A DNA stretch of 26,893 nucleotides. Source: JADGQA01 sp964579855 (GTDB lineage: Bacteria > Bacteroidota > Ignavibacteria > UBA10030). The stretch lies in NCBI GenBank assembly GCA_964579855.1, contig CAZOIM010000023.1, positions 1 to 26,893 of the forward strand, given 5' to 3'. Position numbers and translations under genes: made by a program. Positions 1 to 7,872 of the stretch are shown one piece after another. The notes below the pieces were generated by a model. That model worked only from the letters and a program-made list of their open reading frames with translations, did not search any database and was not told the origin of the DNA. Within the stretch, counting starts at the first letter, position 1. Each line of letters begins with the position of its first letter.

Positions 1-1
1 T

Positions 2-112
2 CCTTGCAACAAAGAGAGGCTCGATGTCAGGCGACGAGCCCACGACGAAGGCCGATGGGTTAGAGAGGCCCTCGCCGCTAAATCCGCAAAACCTAAGGAG
101 ATCATTGCCTAG
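2..112 (+). CDS. paaA: Phenylacetyl-CoA epoxidase subunit A, 3' end only
   Basis: Only the last 36 codons are in the window, ending at TAG 110-112. The tail CNKERLDVRRRAHDEG followed by WVREAL resembles the C-terminus of PaaA, the catalytic di-iron subunit of the multicomponent monooxygenase that epoxidises the ring of phenylacetyl-CoA in aerobic phenylacetate degradation. The metal ligands lie upstream and cannot be checked. The stop codon overlaps the GTG start of the next gene by one base (TAGTG), the tight coupling expected in a paaABCD operon. The call rests on this short tail plus the order of the next three genes. Confidence 0.85.
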   Translation, partial: PCNKERLDVRRRAHDEGRWVREALAAKSAKPKEIIA

Positions 113-393
113 TGGACACCGAATGGGAAACGTATGAAGTGTTCCACCAGTCGAAACGAGGTGACCCTCACGAATACGTGGGCTCCGTCCATGCTCCAGA
201 TCCCCAAATGGCATTGCAGCTTGCAAGAGATCAGTTTGCAAGGAGACTGAAATGCGTGAGTTTGTGGGTCGTTCGTTCCCGCGATATAACCGCCACAGAT
301 TACCAGAACGAATCCTTTTTCGCCCATGTGGTCGACAAGAGTTATCGGGATCCGAAAGCATTTGAAGCTCCGGACAAGTTGGAGCACACATGA
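112..393 (+). CDS. paaB: Phenylacetyl-CoA epoxidase subunit PaaB
   Basis: A 93-residue protein with the PaaB pattern: WETYEVFHQSKRGDPHEYVG, then HAPDPQMALQLARD, then LWVVRSRDI, ending DKLEHT. PaaB is a small structural subunit that bridges the PaaA/PaaC heterodimers of the phenylacetyl-CoA 1,2-epoxidase; it has no catalytic residues of its own. Length matches the family (about 95 residues). The start is GTG, overlapping the paaA stop by one base, and the end overlaps the paaC start (ATGA at 390-393), so translation of A, B and C is probably coupled. The call is firm. Confidence 0.95.
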   Translation: MDTEWETYEVFHQSKRGDPHEYVGSVHAPDPQMALQLARDQFARRLKCVSLWVVRSRDITATDYQNESFFAHVVDKSYRDPKAFEAPDKLEHT

Positions 394-1190
394 CGCATCA
401 GCTCCCAGCCGGAGTATCCCCACAATCTCTTGAAATGTTTGTCCTTGGACTTGCCGATGATGAATTGATTTTGGGTCACCGCGATTCAGAGTGGACTGGA
501 TATGCGCCCATCCTCGAAGAGGACATCGCGTTCTCGAACATTGCACAGGATGAAATAGGACATTCGTTGGTATGGTACACTTTGTACCAGGAGCTTACAG
601 GCAAAACACCCGACGAGATGGTCTTTAGGAGGATATGGAGCGACTTCACCTGCTGTCGATTCGTCGAATATCCTAAGGGTGATTTCGCATACACCGTCGT
701 TCGTCAATATCTGTTTGATATTGCGGAACAATGCAGGCTGGAATCTTTGACAAGCAGTTCCTTTGAACCGCTCAGCCAAATCGCAGCCCGATTACTGAAG
801 GAAGAAGCGTACCATCGGCTTCACTCGGAAAGTCTCCTCAATCGACTGGGCGACGCTACGCCTGAGAGTTCCACACGGATGCAATCCGCAATTGATCTTG
901 CATTCCCTCAGGCTCTTGGAATGTTCGAGATAGTAGAAACGGAAAAAGAACTGGTTGCCGGAAACGTTGTGAAAGGGAACGGATTAATCCTTGATGAATG
1001 GCTCGGGATCATCGCACCTGCGCTGTCATCTGTATCGCTGAAACTTCCAGTCAAGGTCCAGGATGGCAAGATAAGACCATCTTGCGCCGCTGAATTTGGA
1101 GGAAGAGATGGAAAACACACGCCACACCTAAAATCTTTGGTTGACGATTTACAGAAAGTGTTCTCCATGGCTCCGGAGGGAAAATGGTAG
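390..1190 (+). CDS. paaC: Phenylacetyl-CoA epoxidase subunit PaaC
   Basis: A 266-residue ferritin-like protein. Visible hallmarks are ILGHRDSEWTGYAPILEED near the N-terminus, then NIAQDEIGHSLVWYTLYQEL and the later helix LLKEEAYHRLHSESLL. In the characterised complex PaaC is the structural partner of PaaA; it keeps the ferritin-like helical fold but is not the catalytic centre. It is a little longer than the E. coli protein (about 250), with the extra length mainly in the C-terminal tail. The ATG overlaps the paaB stop by 4 bases and the gene overlaps paaD by 7 bases, so it sits inside a compact operon. No promoter for the operon is in view. Confidence 0.95.
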   Translation: MTHQLPAGVSPQSLEMFVLGLADDELILGHRDSEWTGYAPILEEDIAFSNIAQDEIGHSLVWYTLYQELTGKTPDEMVFRRIWSDFTCCRFVEYPKGDFAYTVVRQYLFDIAEQCRLESLTSSSFEPLSQIAARLLKEEAYHRLHSESLLNRLGDATPESSTRMQSAIDLAFPQALGMFEIVETEKELVAGNVVKGNGLILDEWLGIIAPALSSVSLKLPVKVQDGKIRPSCAAEFGGRDGKHTPHLKSLVDDLQKVFSMAPEGKW

Positions 1191-1666
1191 GACTTGTTCA
1201 CTCCGAGATAGATGTCTGGAAAGCTCTCGGAGAAATTTGCGATCCCGAAATTCCTGTGCTGTCCATCGTGGACTTGAAGATCGTGCACAGCCTCGTCGTT
1301 ATTGGCGATGAGGTGACAGTTGATATTACGCCAACGTTCATAGGATGCCCTGCACTGGATATGATCGCCGAGTTGATTCAGAAAAGATTGCTTGGGATTG
1401 GGTTTAGGGCCGTTCACGTGAAGAAGAACTACACCGCCCATTGGTCAACGGACATGTTGGATCAATCTGTTCGAACCAAGCTCGAAGGTTTTGGCATCGC
1501 ACCGCCATCTCATTACGGTGACGTGACTATCGAACTCCCAACTGCGTGTCCGTTTTGCAAATCGACCGAAACTCAGTTGGAGAATCCATTTGGCGCAACC
1601 CTCTGTAAACAGCTTTACTACTGCAATTCTTGCCTGCAGTCATTTGAAAAATTCAAAGCGCTGTAA
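1184..1666 (+). CDS. paaD: PaaD, DUF59/MIP18-family protein for epoxidase maturation
   Basis: A 160-residue protein with two parts. Residues about 10-80 are a DUF59/MIP18 domain (EICDPEIPVLSIVDLKIVHS, then TPTFIGCPALDMI). The C-terminus (about 125-160) carries a zinc-ribbon-like set of cysteines in CPFCKSTE and then CKQLYYCNSC. PaaD is needed for phenylacetate degradation and is thought to help load the iron centre of the epoxidase or the Fe-S cluster of the reductase. The start ATG at 1184 lies inside the 3' end of paaC. The usual next gene, paaE (the FAD/2Fe-2S reductase), does not follow; an unrelated tRNA-modification gene does. Confidence 0.93.
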   Translation: MVGLVHSEIDVWKALGEICDPEIPVLSIVDLKIVHSLVVIGDEVTVDITPTFIGCPALDMIAELIQKRLLGIGFRAVHVKKNYTAHWSTDMLDQSVRTKLEGFGIAPPSHYGDVTIELPTACPFCKSTETQLENPFGATLCKQLYYCNSCLQSFEKFKAL

Positions 1667-1693
1667 GAACATTCCCAGTCTCAACGAATTCCT

Positions 1694-2707
1694 GTGATCG
1701 AGACAATATTAGCTGCAGTTTCGGCAGAAAAGCCTGACGACAACGTTGTATCAAAAGCGGCCGAGATATTGAACAATGGCGGGCTTGTGGCATTTCCAAC
1801 CGAAACCGTCTACGGTCTTGCAGCGGATGCATTCAACGATTCCGCTATAATCAGAATATTTGACGCAAAGGGTCGACCCTCAGATAACCCACTCATCGTT
1901 CATATCGCTGATACAACGGCACTCACGGCGATTTCAGCATCATTTCCTGAAATTGGGCTGACATTGGCCAGGACGTTTTGGCCCGGTCCGTTAACCATGG
2001 TGGTCCAAAGGACTGATCGCGTTTCTGACGTCGTAACGGCCGGATTAGATACTGTGGCTATTCGAATGCCAAACCATCCTGTAGCTTTATCTTTGATCCG
2101 GAAACTGGGAAGGCCGATTGTGGCACCAAGCGCAAACATTTCGGGTCGGCCAAGTCCGACAACTGCCCAGCATGTGTATGATGATCTAAATGGAAGAATA
2201 GATTTCATTTTGGATGCCGGACCGACAAGAATTGGCATTGAATCGACAGTTCTTGATATCACTCAGACGCCTCCGCTCATATTGCGCAAAGGCGGATTAT
2301 CCAGGGAAGCAATAGAGGCTGTAGTGGGGCAAATCGGTAACGAGGCTCAAGGGGATGTTCTGAAGCGCTCGCCAGGAAATCGGTACAAACACTATTCGCC
2401 AAATGCAAGCATCATTCTGGTGAAAGAGGGAGATACAGACGAGTTTACTAGAATTATTCAGGATGAAATAGTTCGCACGAAGAAGGTAGGATGTATTTTG
2501 CACTCTATTCCAGACATCACGACTCTCCCTACTATGGTCGTTCGGAGAATTGCCCCTGACGTCGAAACCATATCGCACATGTTGTTCGATATGTTGAGAG
2601 AGTTCGATAAATCTGGAATGGACGCCATCATTGTGGAAGAAGTGCCCGACAAAGGGTTAGGGATGGCGATTATGGATAGGCTTCGACGAGCGGCGACGAA
2701 GAATTAA
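1694..2707 (+). CDS. tsaC: L-threonylcarbamoyladenylate synthase (Sua5 type)
   Basis: Makes threonylcarbamoyl-AMP from threonine, bicarbonate and ATP, the first step of the universal t6A37 tRNA modification. The YrdC domain is clear at about 20-215: GGLVAFPTETVYGLAADAF, AKGRPSDNPLIVH, FWPGPLTMV, VAPSANISGRPSPT and ESTVLD. About 120 further residues after the RSPGNRYKHYSP linker form the Sua5 C-terminal domain, so this is the long Sua5 form (337 residues) rather than the short TsaC/YrdC form. The start is GTG at 1694, 27 bases after paaD, with no strong Shine-Dalgarno; YrdC homology begins soon after, so a later start is unlikely. It may be read through from the paa operon, but no functional link is apparent. 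Confidence 0.95.
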   Translation: MIETILAAVSAEKPDDNVVSKAAEILNNGGLVAFPTETVYGLAADAFNDSAIIRIFDAKGRPSDNPLIVHIADTTALTAISASFPEIGLTLARTFWPGPLTMVVQRTDRVSDVVTAGLDTVAIRMPNHPVALSLIRKLGRPIVAPSANISGRPSPTTAQHVYDDLNGRIDFILDAGPTRIGIESTVLDITQTPPLILRKGGLSREAIEAVVGQIGNEAQGDVLKRSPGNRYKHYSPNASIILVKEGDTDEFTRIIQDEIVRTKKVGCILHSIPDITTLPTMVVRRIAPDVETISHMLFDMLREFDKSGMDAIIVEEVPDKGLGMAIMDRLRRAATKN

Positions 2708-2726
2708 AAAATGTGAGAATATGGCT

Positions 2727-2755
2727 TTCATTATTCATCCATTTTGGTGTATATT
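2727..2755 (+). promoter_or_regulatory. Possible promoter for purE
   Basis: A TATATT -10-like box at 2750-2755 is preceded, 17 bases away, by a poor -35 (TTCATT, 2727-2732). A start site near 2762 would leave a leader of about 60 bases before the purE ATG at 2825. Only the -10 is convincing. It would make any start as far upstream as GTG 2744 impossible. Confidence 0.35.
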
Positions 2756-2810
2756 GTCCGCGAATTTTTGAGAGGTATCCCGGCAAATTGTGTAATGAAG
2801 TATGACTGGA

Positions 2811-2815
2811 AGGAG
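2811..2815 (+). promoter_or_regulatory. Ribosome binding site deciding the purE start
   Basis: AGGAG lies 9 bases before ATG 2825, directly ahead of the conserved PurE N-terminus. The open frame extends further upstream (GTG 2744, ATG 2795), but those codons lack such a site and would add residues with no PurE character. Confidence 0.8.
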
Positions 2816-2824
2816 AGTATCACA

Positions 2825-3310
2825 ATGACTAGCGTCAATAACCCGCTCGTTGGAATAATTATGGGTAGCGCCTCGGACGCTGAGGTTATGGAACCTGCAC
2901 GGAAAATGTGTGGGGAGTTTGGTGTGTCGTGTGAATTCAAAGTGGTTTCGGCACACCGTACACCAGATCTTGCATTCAAATATGCTGAGGAAGCTCAATC
3001 GCGGGGGATTAGAATTATCATCGCCGGTGCAGGTGGTGCAGCGCATCTTGCGGGTGTCATCGCAGCAAAAACGACCTTGCCTGTCATTGGAGTTCCTGTG
3101 AAATCGAAGGCACTGAATGGACTCGATTCTTTGCTTTCCATGGTGCAAATGCCCTCCGGCATTCCTGTTGCAACCGTTGCGATCGATGGTGCTGCAAACG
3201 CGGCACTGTTGGCTCTCAGAATCCTGGGCGGTACGGATAAAGATATAGACAAAAAGATGCATGAGTATCAGGCCAAACTAAGAGACCAGGTCCTTCAATC
3301 AAAAGTCTAA
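2825..3310 (+). CDS. purE: N5-carboxyaminoimidazole ribonucleotide mutase (class I PurE)
   Basis: Rearranges N5-CAIR to CAIR in de novo purine synthesis. The 161-residue protein carries the class I signature: MGSASDAEVM near the N-terminus, VVSAHRTPD with the catalytic histidine, IIAGAGGAAHLAGV, PVIGVPV and LDSLLSMVQMP. Length is normal for bacterial class I PurE. The start is set at ATG 2825 by the AGGAG nine bases upstream. The partner purK is not adjacent, and no purine gene flanks it; the neighbours are tsaC and pckG, each on the same strand with clear gaps. Confidence 0.96.
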   Translation: MTSVNNPLVGIIMGSASDAEVMEPARKMCGEFGVSCEFKVVSAHRTPDLAFKYAEEAQSRGIRIIIAGAGGAAHLAGVIAAKTTLPVIGVPVKSKALNGLDSLLSMVQMPSGIPVATVAIDGAANAALLALRILGGTDKDIDKKMHEYQAKLRDQVLQSKV

Positions 3311-3617
3311 GAATGATTGTCTCTCTCACCGGTTCTCCGTATTCGAACTCGGGCCGAAGAAAAGAGTGCTCCCGGGACGAGTAACAAGAAACGGATCATA
3401 GAGACCGGATTGTCGACGGAGAGTCTGATCCACGCAATAGTGCTCGTGCAAATCTGTCATTGTATGCTTTTGTTTTAAGTTTACCCCATTCCAAACTCCG
3501 CAATACTTGTTGGTTCGAGTGTCCGATCTGAATACTGATTATCGCGAAAAAGGTAACAGCACTTAAGAAGAGTTATATCCGGTAAACCGTATCTATACAC
3601 TTTGAAACAAAAGGGTC
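3311..3617. other. Non-coding gap between purE and pckG
   Basis: These 307 bases hold no open frame with coding character. A loose inverted repeat, GGATCA at 3393-3398 with TGATCC at 3426-3431, has a 27-base loop and is not convincing. I found no good promoter for pckG and no intrinsic terminator with a U-tract behind purE. The last 15 bases contain AAAGGG just 2-3 bases before the pckG ATG. Confidence 0.6.
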
Positions 3618-5360
3618 ATGACGAAGGACATACGATCGTGGGTTAGAGAATCTGCGGAACTGACCAAGCCCAATAGCATCTATTGGTGTGACGGCTCTGA
3701 AAAGGAATACAGTGAGTTGATCCAGATGATGATGAGCGACGGGACCCTCCTGAAACTGAACCCTGAGACATATCCCGACTGCTATTTGCACAGGAGCAAT
3801 CCAAACGATGTTGCGCGAACAGAACAGCTGACATTCGTTTCCACAATGGCCAAAGATGATGCCGGTCCAAATAACAACTGGATGTCCCCGGACGACGCAA
3901 AACGTAGAATGAATGCATTGTTTGATGGCTGCATGCGCGGAAGAACGATGTTCGTGGTCCCTTATATCATGGGTCCTGTTGGTTCTCCCTACAGCAAGGT
4001 CGGCGTTGAAATTACCGACAGTGCATATGTTGCTGCCAGCATGCACATTATGACTCGTGTTGGCACTGTCGCATTAAATCAATTCGAACTCAATCGGGAA
4101 TTTGTTCCTGGCTTGCATTCCCTCGGTGATTTGTCCCCGGATCGCAGAATAATTGTTCATTTGCCTGAAGAGAAATCGATATGGAGTTTTGGATCGGGGT
4201 ACGGTGGGAATGCTTTACTGGGAAAGAAGTGCTTTGCGCTCCGAATTGCGAGTCATATGGCACGGAGCCAGGGCTGGCTTGCTGAACATATGCTTATTAT
4301 GGGTTTGGAGGATCCTGCCGGCGTGGTGACGTATATGGCGGTTGCCTTCCCCAGTGCGTCTGGAAAGACTAATCTGGCCATGATGGAGTCATCACTGGCC
4401 AACAAAGGTTACAAAGTGTGGACGGTGGGGGATGATATTGCTTGGCTGAATATTGATTCGGAAGGCCAATTAAGGGCAATTAACCCGGAAGCGGGTTTCT
4501 TCGGCGTAGCGCCGGGAACGAGCCACGAAACCAACCCCATCGCGATGCACACGATGGAGAGGAATTCCATTTTTACCAATGTTGCTCTGACACCTGCTAA
4601 TGAACCTTGGTGGGAAGGCTTTGGAACACCACCCCCAGATGGACTTCTGGACTGGCAGGGAAATGTATGGAAAAACGATGGTAAGCCGGCTGCCCATCCG
4701 AACTCAAGATTCACTTCTCCTGCCCGCCAGTGTCCAATCATATCGCCTCATTGGGAGGATCCGCAGGGCGTGCCAATTTCAGCAATCATTTTTGGGAGCA
4801 GACGATCGGATACGATACCACTCGTCAGTGAAGCGTTCAATTGGGAACACGGAGTATTTCTTGGTGCGAGCATGGGGGCTGAGACCACGGCAGCGGCAAC
4901 AGGTGCTGTTGGCGTTGTGCGTAGAGATCCAATGGCAATGCGCCCGTTTTGCGGATACAATATGGGAGACTACTTCACGTATTGGCTCTCCATAGACAAA
5001 CGACTCAAGAAACTTCCTCTGATTTTCCGCGTGAACTGGTTTCGCAAGGATGAGAAGGGGAAATTTCTTTGGCCGGGATACGGAGAAAATATTCGAGTGC
5101 TGAGATGGATCCTGGATCGAGTGCGAGGTAAGGGAAGTGCAGTGAGGACGCCGATTGGCTATCTGCCAACGCCGGAATCAATCGACACGGCAGGACTAGA
5201 TCTCAAACCTTCCGCGCTCCAACAAGTACTTTCGTTTGACCGAGTAGGGTGGAAAAAAGAAGTTGATGAAATTGAGGACTTTTTTAGCCAATTTGAAAGA
5301 AGGTTGCCCAGCGATCTGACAAAGCAGGTTTTCAATTTGAAGGCTCAGTTGTCTAACTGA
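3618..5360 (+). CDS. pckG: Phosphoenolpyruvate carboxykinase (GTP)
   Basis: Interconverts oxaloacetate plus GTP and PEP plus CO2 plus GDP, the entry to gluconeogenesis. At 580 residues it is in the GTP-type range, slightly short. Family features include the substrate-site stretch VGSPYSKVGVEITDS, the loop FGSGYGGNALLGKKCFALR, the nucleotide P-loop FPSASGKTNLAMM (K250) and RFTSPARQCPIISPHWED followed by GVPISAIIFGSRR. In characterised GTP enzymes the P-loop reads PSACGKTN, with a hyper-reactive cysteine; here that position is Ser248 (codon TCT at 4359). The ribosome site (AAAGGG) is unusually close to the ATG. The DUF47/pit pair follows 50 bases later without a visible terminator. Confidence 0.95.
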   Translation: MTKDIRSWVRESAELTKPNSIYWCDGSEKEYSELIQMMMSDGTLLKLNPETYPDCYLHRSNPNDVARTEQLTFVSTMAKDDAGPNNNWMSPDDAKRRMNALFDGCMRGRTMFVVPYIMGPVGSPYSKVGVEITDSAYVAASMHIMTRVGTVALNQFELNREFVPGLHSLGDLSPDRRIIVHLPEEKSIWSFGSGYGGNALLGKKCFALRIASHMARSQGWLAEHMLIMGLEDPAGVVTYMAVAFPSASGKTNLAMMESSLANKGYKVWTVGDDIAWLNIDSEGQLRAINPEAGFFGVAPGTSHETNPIAMHTMERNSIFTNVALTPANEPWWEGFGTPPPDGLLDWQGNVWKNDGKPAAHPNSRFTSPARQCPIISPHWEDPQGVPISAIIFGSRRSDTIPLVSEAFNWEHGVFLGASMGAETTAAATGAVGVVRRDPMAMRPFCGYNMGDYFTYWLSIDKRLKKLPLIFRVNWFRKDEKGKFLWPGYGENIRVLRWILDRVRGKGSAVRTPIGYLPTPESIDTAGLDLKPSALQQVLSFDRVGWKKEVDEIEDFFSQFERRLPSDLTKQVFNLKAQLSN

Positions 5361-5410
5361 GGCAAGCCCAATCCTCGAGAAACAAATTCCATCCATGCAA
5401 AGGATATCAC

Positions 5411-6058
5411 ATGCTTTTTGACAGGATCATCCAAAAATTGCTTCCTACCGATGAACGATTCTACTCATTGTTTGAGGAATCGACAAAGAATTTAATGAAT
5501 GCCGCAAAGATTTTGACGAACCTTCCCAAGGCGAAGACAGTTTCTGAACGCGAAAAACTTGCAGTCCAGCTCCATGCTTTGGAGCATATCGGAGATGATC
5601 TGACGCACAAGATTTACTCAGAGCTCAACTCAACTTTTGTCACGCCGTTTGACCGTGAAGATATCCACGAATTGGCCTCATCGATTGATGATGTCCTCGA
5701 TGAAATCGATGGCAGCATTGGCCGAATTGTTCTTTACAAGATAAAGGCTATTCCTTCAAGCATGACAAAGCTGATCAATATACTTGAGCTCTCTATTGTC
5801 GAATTGCATCAAGGTGTCCATCTCCTGCGCAACATCAACAAGACGGATGTGCTCCAAAAAGTCCTCCAGAAAGTGAATGAATACGAGAATGAAGCCGACG
5901 CCGTTTTTGAAAAGGCAATTGCAGACTTGTTCGAACATGAAAAGCAGCCTATCCAGATCATAAAGCTGAAAGAAGTCCTTGTCGGTTTGGAGACAGCGAC
6001 GGACAAATGTGAGGACGCTGCCAATGTTCTCGAAGGCATACTGATCAAAAATGCGTAA
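5411..6058 (+). CDS. DUF47 / PhoU-like protein, partner of Pit transporter
   Basis: A 215-residue, almost wholly helical protein of the DUF47 (TIGR00153) family, related to PhoU. The characteristic acidic metal-binding stretches are visible: FVTPFDREDIHELASSIDDV followed by DEIDG around residues 77-100, and the C-terminal ETATDKCEDAANVLEGI. These proteins nearly always sit beside low-affinity Pit phosphate transporters and are thought to control them. That is the case here: a pit gene begins 24 bases downstream. AAAGGA precedes the ATG at a good distance. Biochemical function of the family is not settled. Confidence 0.9.
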   Translation: MLFDRIIQKLLPTDERFYSLFEESTKNLMNAAKILTNLPKAKTVSEREKLAVQLHALEHIGDDLTHKIYSELNSTFVTPFDREDIHELASSIDDVLDEIDGSIGRIVLYKIKAIPSSMTKLINILELSIVELHQGVHLLRNINKTDVLQKVLQKVNEYENEADAVFEKAIADLFEHEKQPIQIIKLKEVLVGLETATDKCEDAANVLEGILIKNA

Positions 6059-6082
6059 CCGCTTGAATCAAGGATCCATCCT

Positions 6083-7066
6083 ATGGCCTTTATTATCTTC
6101 ATCATCCTCATCGCGCTCTTCTTTGACTTTCTCAATGGTTTCCACGATTCAGCGAATTCAATTGCGACAGTAGTCTCGACGAGGGTGCTCACCCCGCGAA
6201 TGGCGGTCATCTGGGCTGCATTTTTCAATCTTGTTGCTGCCTTCCTCTTCGATGTGCAAGTCGCAAAAACAATTGGAAAAGGCCTCGTCGATCTCGCGGT
6301 GGTGAATGAATACGTGATCCTTGCCGCCCTTTTGGGAGCAATTAGCTGGGATATCATTACCTGGTTTTATGGAATCCCGACAAGTTCGTCTCACGCTCTC
6401 ATGGGCGGATATGCAGGCGCTGCCATTGCCAAGGCTGGATTTGGTTCGATTATCGTCAGCGGATGGACCATGACACTGACTTTTATTGTGGTCGCACCAT
6501 TGATGGGAATGGTGATGAGTTTTCTGCTAATGATGGGATTGATGTGGCTGTTTCACAAGAAATCATCGTCGAAAATAAACGGAGTATTCCGAAAACTACA
6601 GTTGCTTTCAGCGGCAGCCTACAGTCTTGGCCATGGCACGAACGATGCTCAGAAGACGATGGGCATCATTACCGGACTGTTGGTAACATCGGGACTCCTG
6701 AAATCTTTCGAGGTGCCGTGGTGGGTGATCATTTCGGCCCATACCTCCATCGCACTGGGAACGATGTTTGGTGGGTGGAGAATTGTAAGAACAATGGGGC
6801 AGAAGGTCACGAAGCTCAAGCCGTCCGGAGGGTTTTGTGCTGAAACTGCCGGCGCAATCACACTTTTGGTAACAGCGTTCAGTGGAATAGCGGTAAGTAC
6901 TACTCACACCATAACAGGAGCCATAATGGGGGTCGGTGCGACGAAGAGGGCTTCTGCCGTCAGGTGGGGGGTCGCTGGAAATATTGTGATTGCCTGGATC
7001 TTGACGATTCCTGCTTCAGCGATAGTCGCATGGCTTTGCTATTTGGGTATCTCGCTTTTCCTTTGA
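6083..7066 (+). CDS. Inorganic phosphate transporter, Pit family
   Basis: A 327-residue polytopic membrane protein. The two inverted family signatures are present: DFLNGFHDSANSIATVVSTR near residue 15 and AYSLGHGTNDAQKTMGIITG near residue 177. Pit proteins are secondary carriers that import phosphate, usually as a neutral metal-phosphate complex with protons. This is the short form, lacking the long central loop of E. coli PitA. It forms a two-gene operon with the DUF47 gene 24 bases upstream (AAGGA precedes the ATG). It converges with the minus-strand DUF190 gene across only 28 bases, in which I see no hairpin terminator. Sulfate and other anions are handled by some relatives, but the DUF47 partner favours phosphate. 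Confidence 0.93.
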   Translation: MAFIIFIILIALFFDFLNGFHDSANSIATVVSTRVLTPRMAVIWAAFFNLVAAFLFDVQVAKTIGKGLVDLAVVNEYVILAALLGAISWDIITWFYGIPTSSSHALMGGYAGAAIAKAGFGSIIVSGWTMTLTFIVVAPLMGMVMSFLLMMGLMWLFHKKSSSKINGVFRKLQLLSAAAYSLGHGTNDAQKTMGIITGLLVTSGLLKSFEVPWWVIISAHTSIALGTMFGGWRIVRTMGQKVTKLKPSGGFCAETAGAITLLVTAFSGIAVSTTHTITGAIMGVGATKRASAVRWGVAGNIVIAWILTIPASAIVAWLCYLGISLFL

Positions 7067-7094
7067 CACGACAGCCTCAATTTCTCCAATTGAC

Positions 7095-7448
7095 TTAGCT
7101 TTTTCCTGCCGAATAGCGGAATACTTCTGCTTTCTCGAGCGTGATCATCGCACCGCAATTCGCCTGCTCGATTAGCTTGTCGACATCGGGGAGGAATGAT
7201 TTAATTTTATCTTCAGTGTCAACAATTTCGACGACGATGGGAAGATCCTCGGAAAGTCTCAAAATCTTCGCGGTGTGAATTACTCTGCTGTTCGCTCCGT
7301 ATCCTTCGACCCCTCTCAAAACCGTTGCGCCCGCCATCCCATTCTTTCTCGCTGCCAGAACAATTGCCTCATAGAGGGGTTGGTGGCTGACTTTGTCGGA
7401 TTCGCCAAGGAAAATCCGGACGAGCTTTCCTTCTCCTTCAAGTTTCAT
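7095..7448 (-). CDS. DUF190 family PII-like protein
   Basis: A 117-residue protein with the DUF190 pattern: LVRIFLGESDKVSHQPLYEA, ARKNGMAGATVLRGVEGYG, then SEDLPIVVEIVDTEDKI. The family has a PII-like ferredoxin fold and is very often encoded beside crcB, so a role linked to fluoride export or its control is commonly supposed but not proven. Here it lies 20 bases downstream of crcB on the same strand, with AAAGG nine bases before the ATG, and is the last gene of a three-gene unit headed by the epimerase gene. Confidence 0.9.
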   Translation of the reverse strand: MKLEGEGKLVRIFLGESDKVSHQPLYEAIVLAARKNGMAGATVLRGVEGYGANSRVIHTAKILRLSEDLPIVVEIVDTEDKIKSFLPDVDKLIEQANCGAMITLEKAEVFRYSAGKS

Positions 7449-7468
7449 TTGTTATGGCCTTTCATACT

Positions 7469-7843
7469 CTAGACAAGTTTACCCAATTGAAGACCTAACC
7501 ATGTGAAGAAAAGGCAAAGGACAAGGCTTCCAAAGGCGTTGGTGAACGCATATAATGCCTCACCGTCCCGAAAAAGGGACATGGTTTCGAAGCTGAATGA
7601 CGAAAACGTCGTGAACCCTCCAAGAATTCCTACAGTGAGAAACACCCTGATCGATGGATAGACAAGAAACCGTTCTTCCAAGGATGACATAAGGAGTCCG
7701 ATAAAAAAACATCCTACGACGTTTACTGCCAACGTTCCAAATGGAAAACGTGTCCCCGTTTCTGCATAGATGAATCCTTGTAGCCAATACCTGGCGGCAG
7801 CACCTATGCCACCACCGACGAATACCAAAACGTAATTGGTCAT
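7469..7843 (-). CDS. crcB: Fluoride channel CrcB/Fluc
   Basis: A 124-residue protein with four membrane segments and the Fluc signatures: GGGIGAAARYWLQG near the N-terminus, GTLAVNVVGCFFIGLL in the second segment and GILGGFTTFSSFSFE in the third, holding the phenylalanine and Thr/Ser residues of the pore. Fluc channels act as antiparallel dimers that let fluoride leak out of the cell. One full-length copy is present, so a homodimer is expected. It starts 29 bases after the epimerase stop. I looked for a fluoride riboswitch both here and ahead of the epimerase and saw none, so control is probably with the upstream gene. Confidence 0.95.
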   Translation of the reverse strand: MTNYVLVFVGGGIGAAARYWLQGFIYAETGTRFPFGTLAVNVVGCFFIGLLMSSLEERFLVYPSIRVFLTVGILGGFTTFSSFSFETMSLFRDGEALYAFTNAFGSLVLCLFFTWLGLQLGKLV

Positions 7844-7872
7844 TAACTCTGCTTAGCAATGTCCTTGGTGGA

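Noticed and set aside
2744..2824. Upstream extension of purE from GTG 2744
   Set aside because: The added residues do not look like PurE, the extension overlaps a TATATT box, and AGGAG precedes ATG 2825 at the right distance.
2735..3262. Long open frame opposite purE (-), 175 codons
   Set aside because: A shadow of purE with Cys/Arg/His-rich composition and no family resemblance.
3393..3431. Inverted repeat GGATCA/TGATCC before pckG
   Set aside because: Only six bases per arm with a 27-base loop and no supporting inner structure; expected by chance.
3507..3536. pckG promoter from TTGTTG and AATACT
   Set aside because: Both boxes match poorly (3/6 and 4/6) and the spacing is 18; nothing better was found in the gap.
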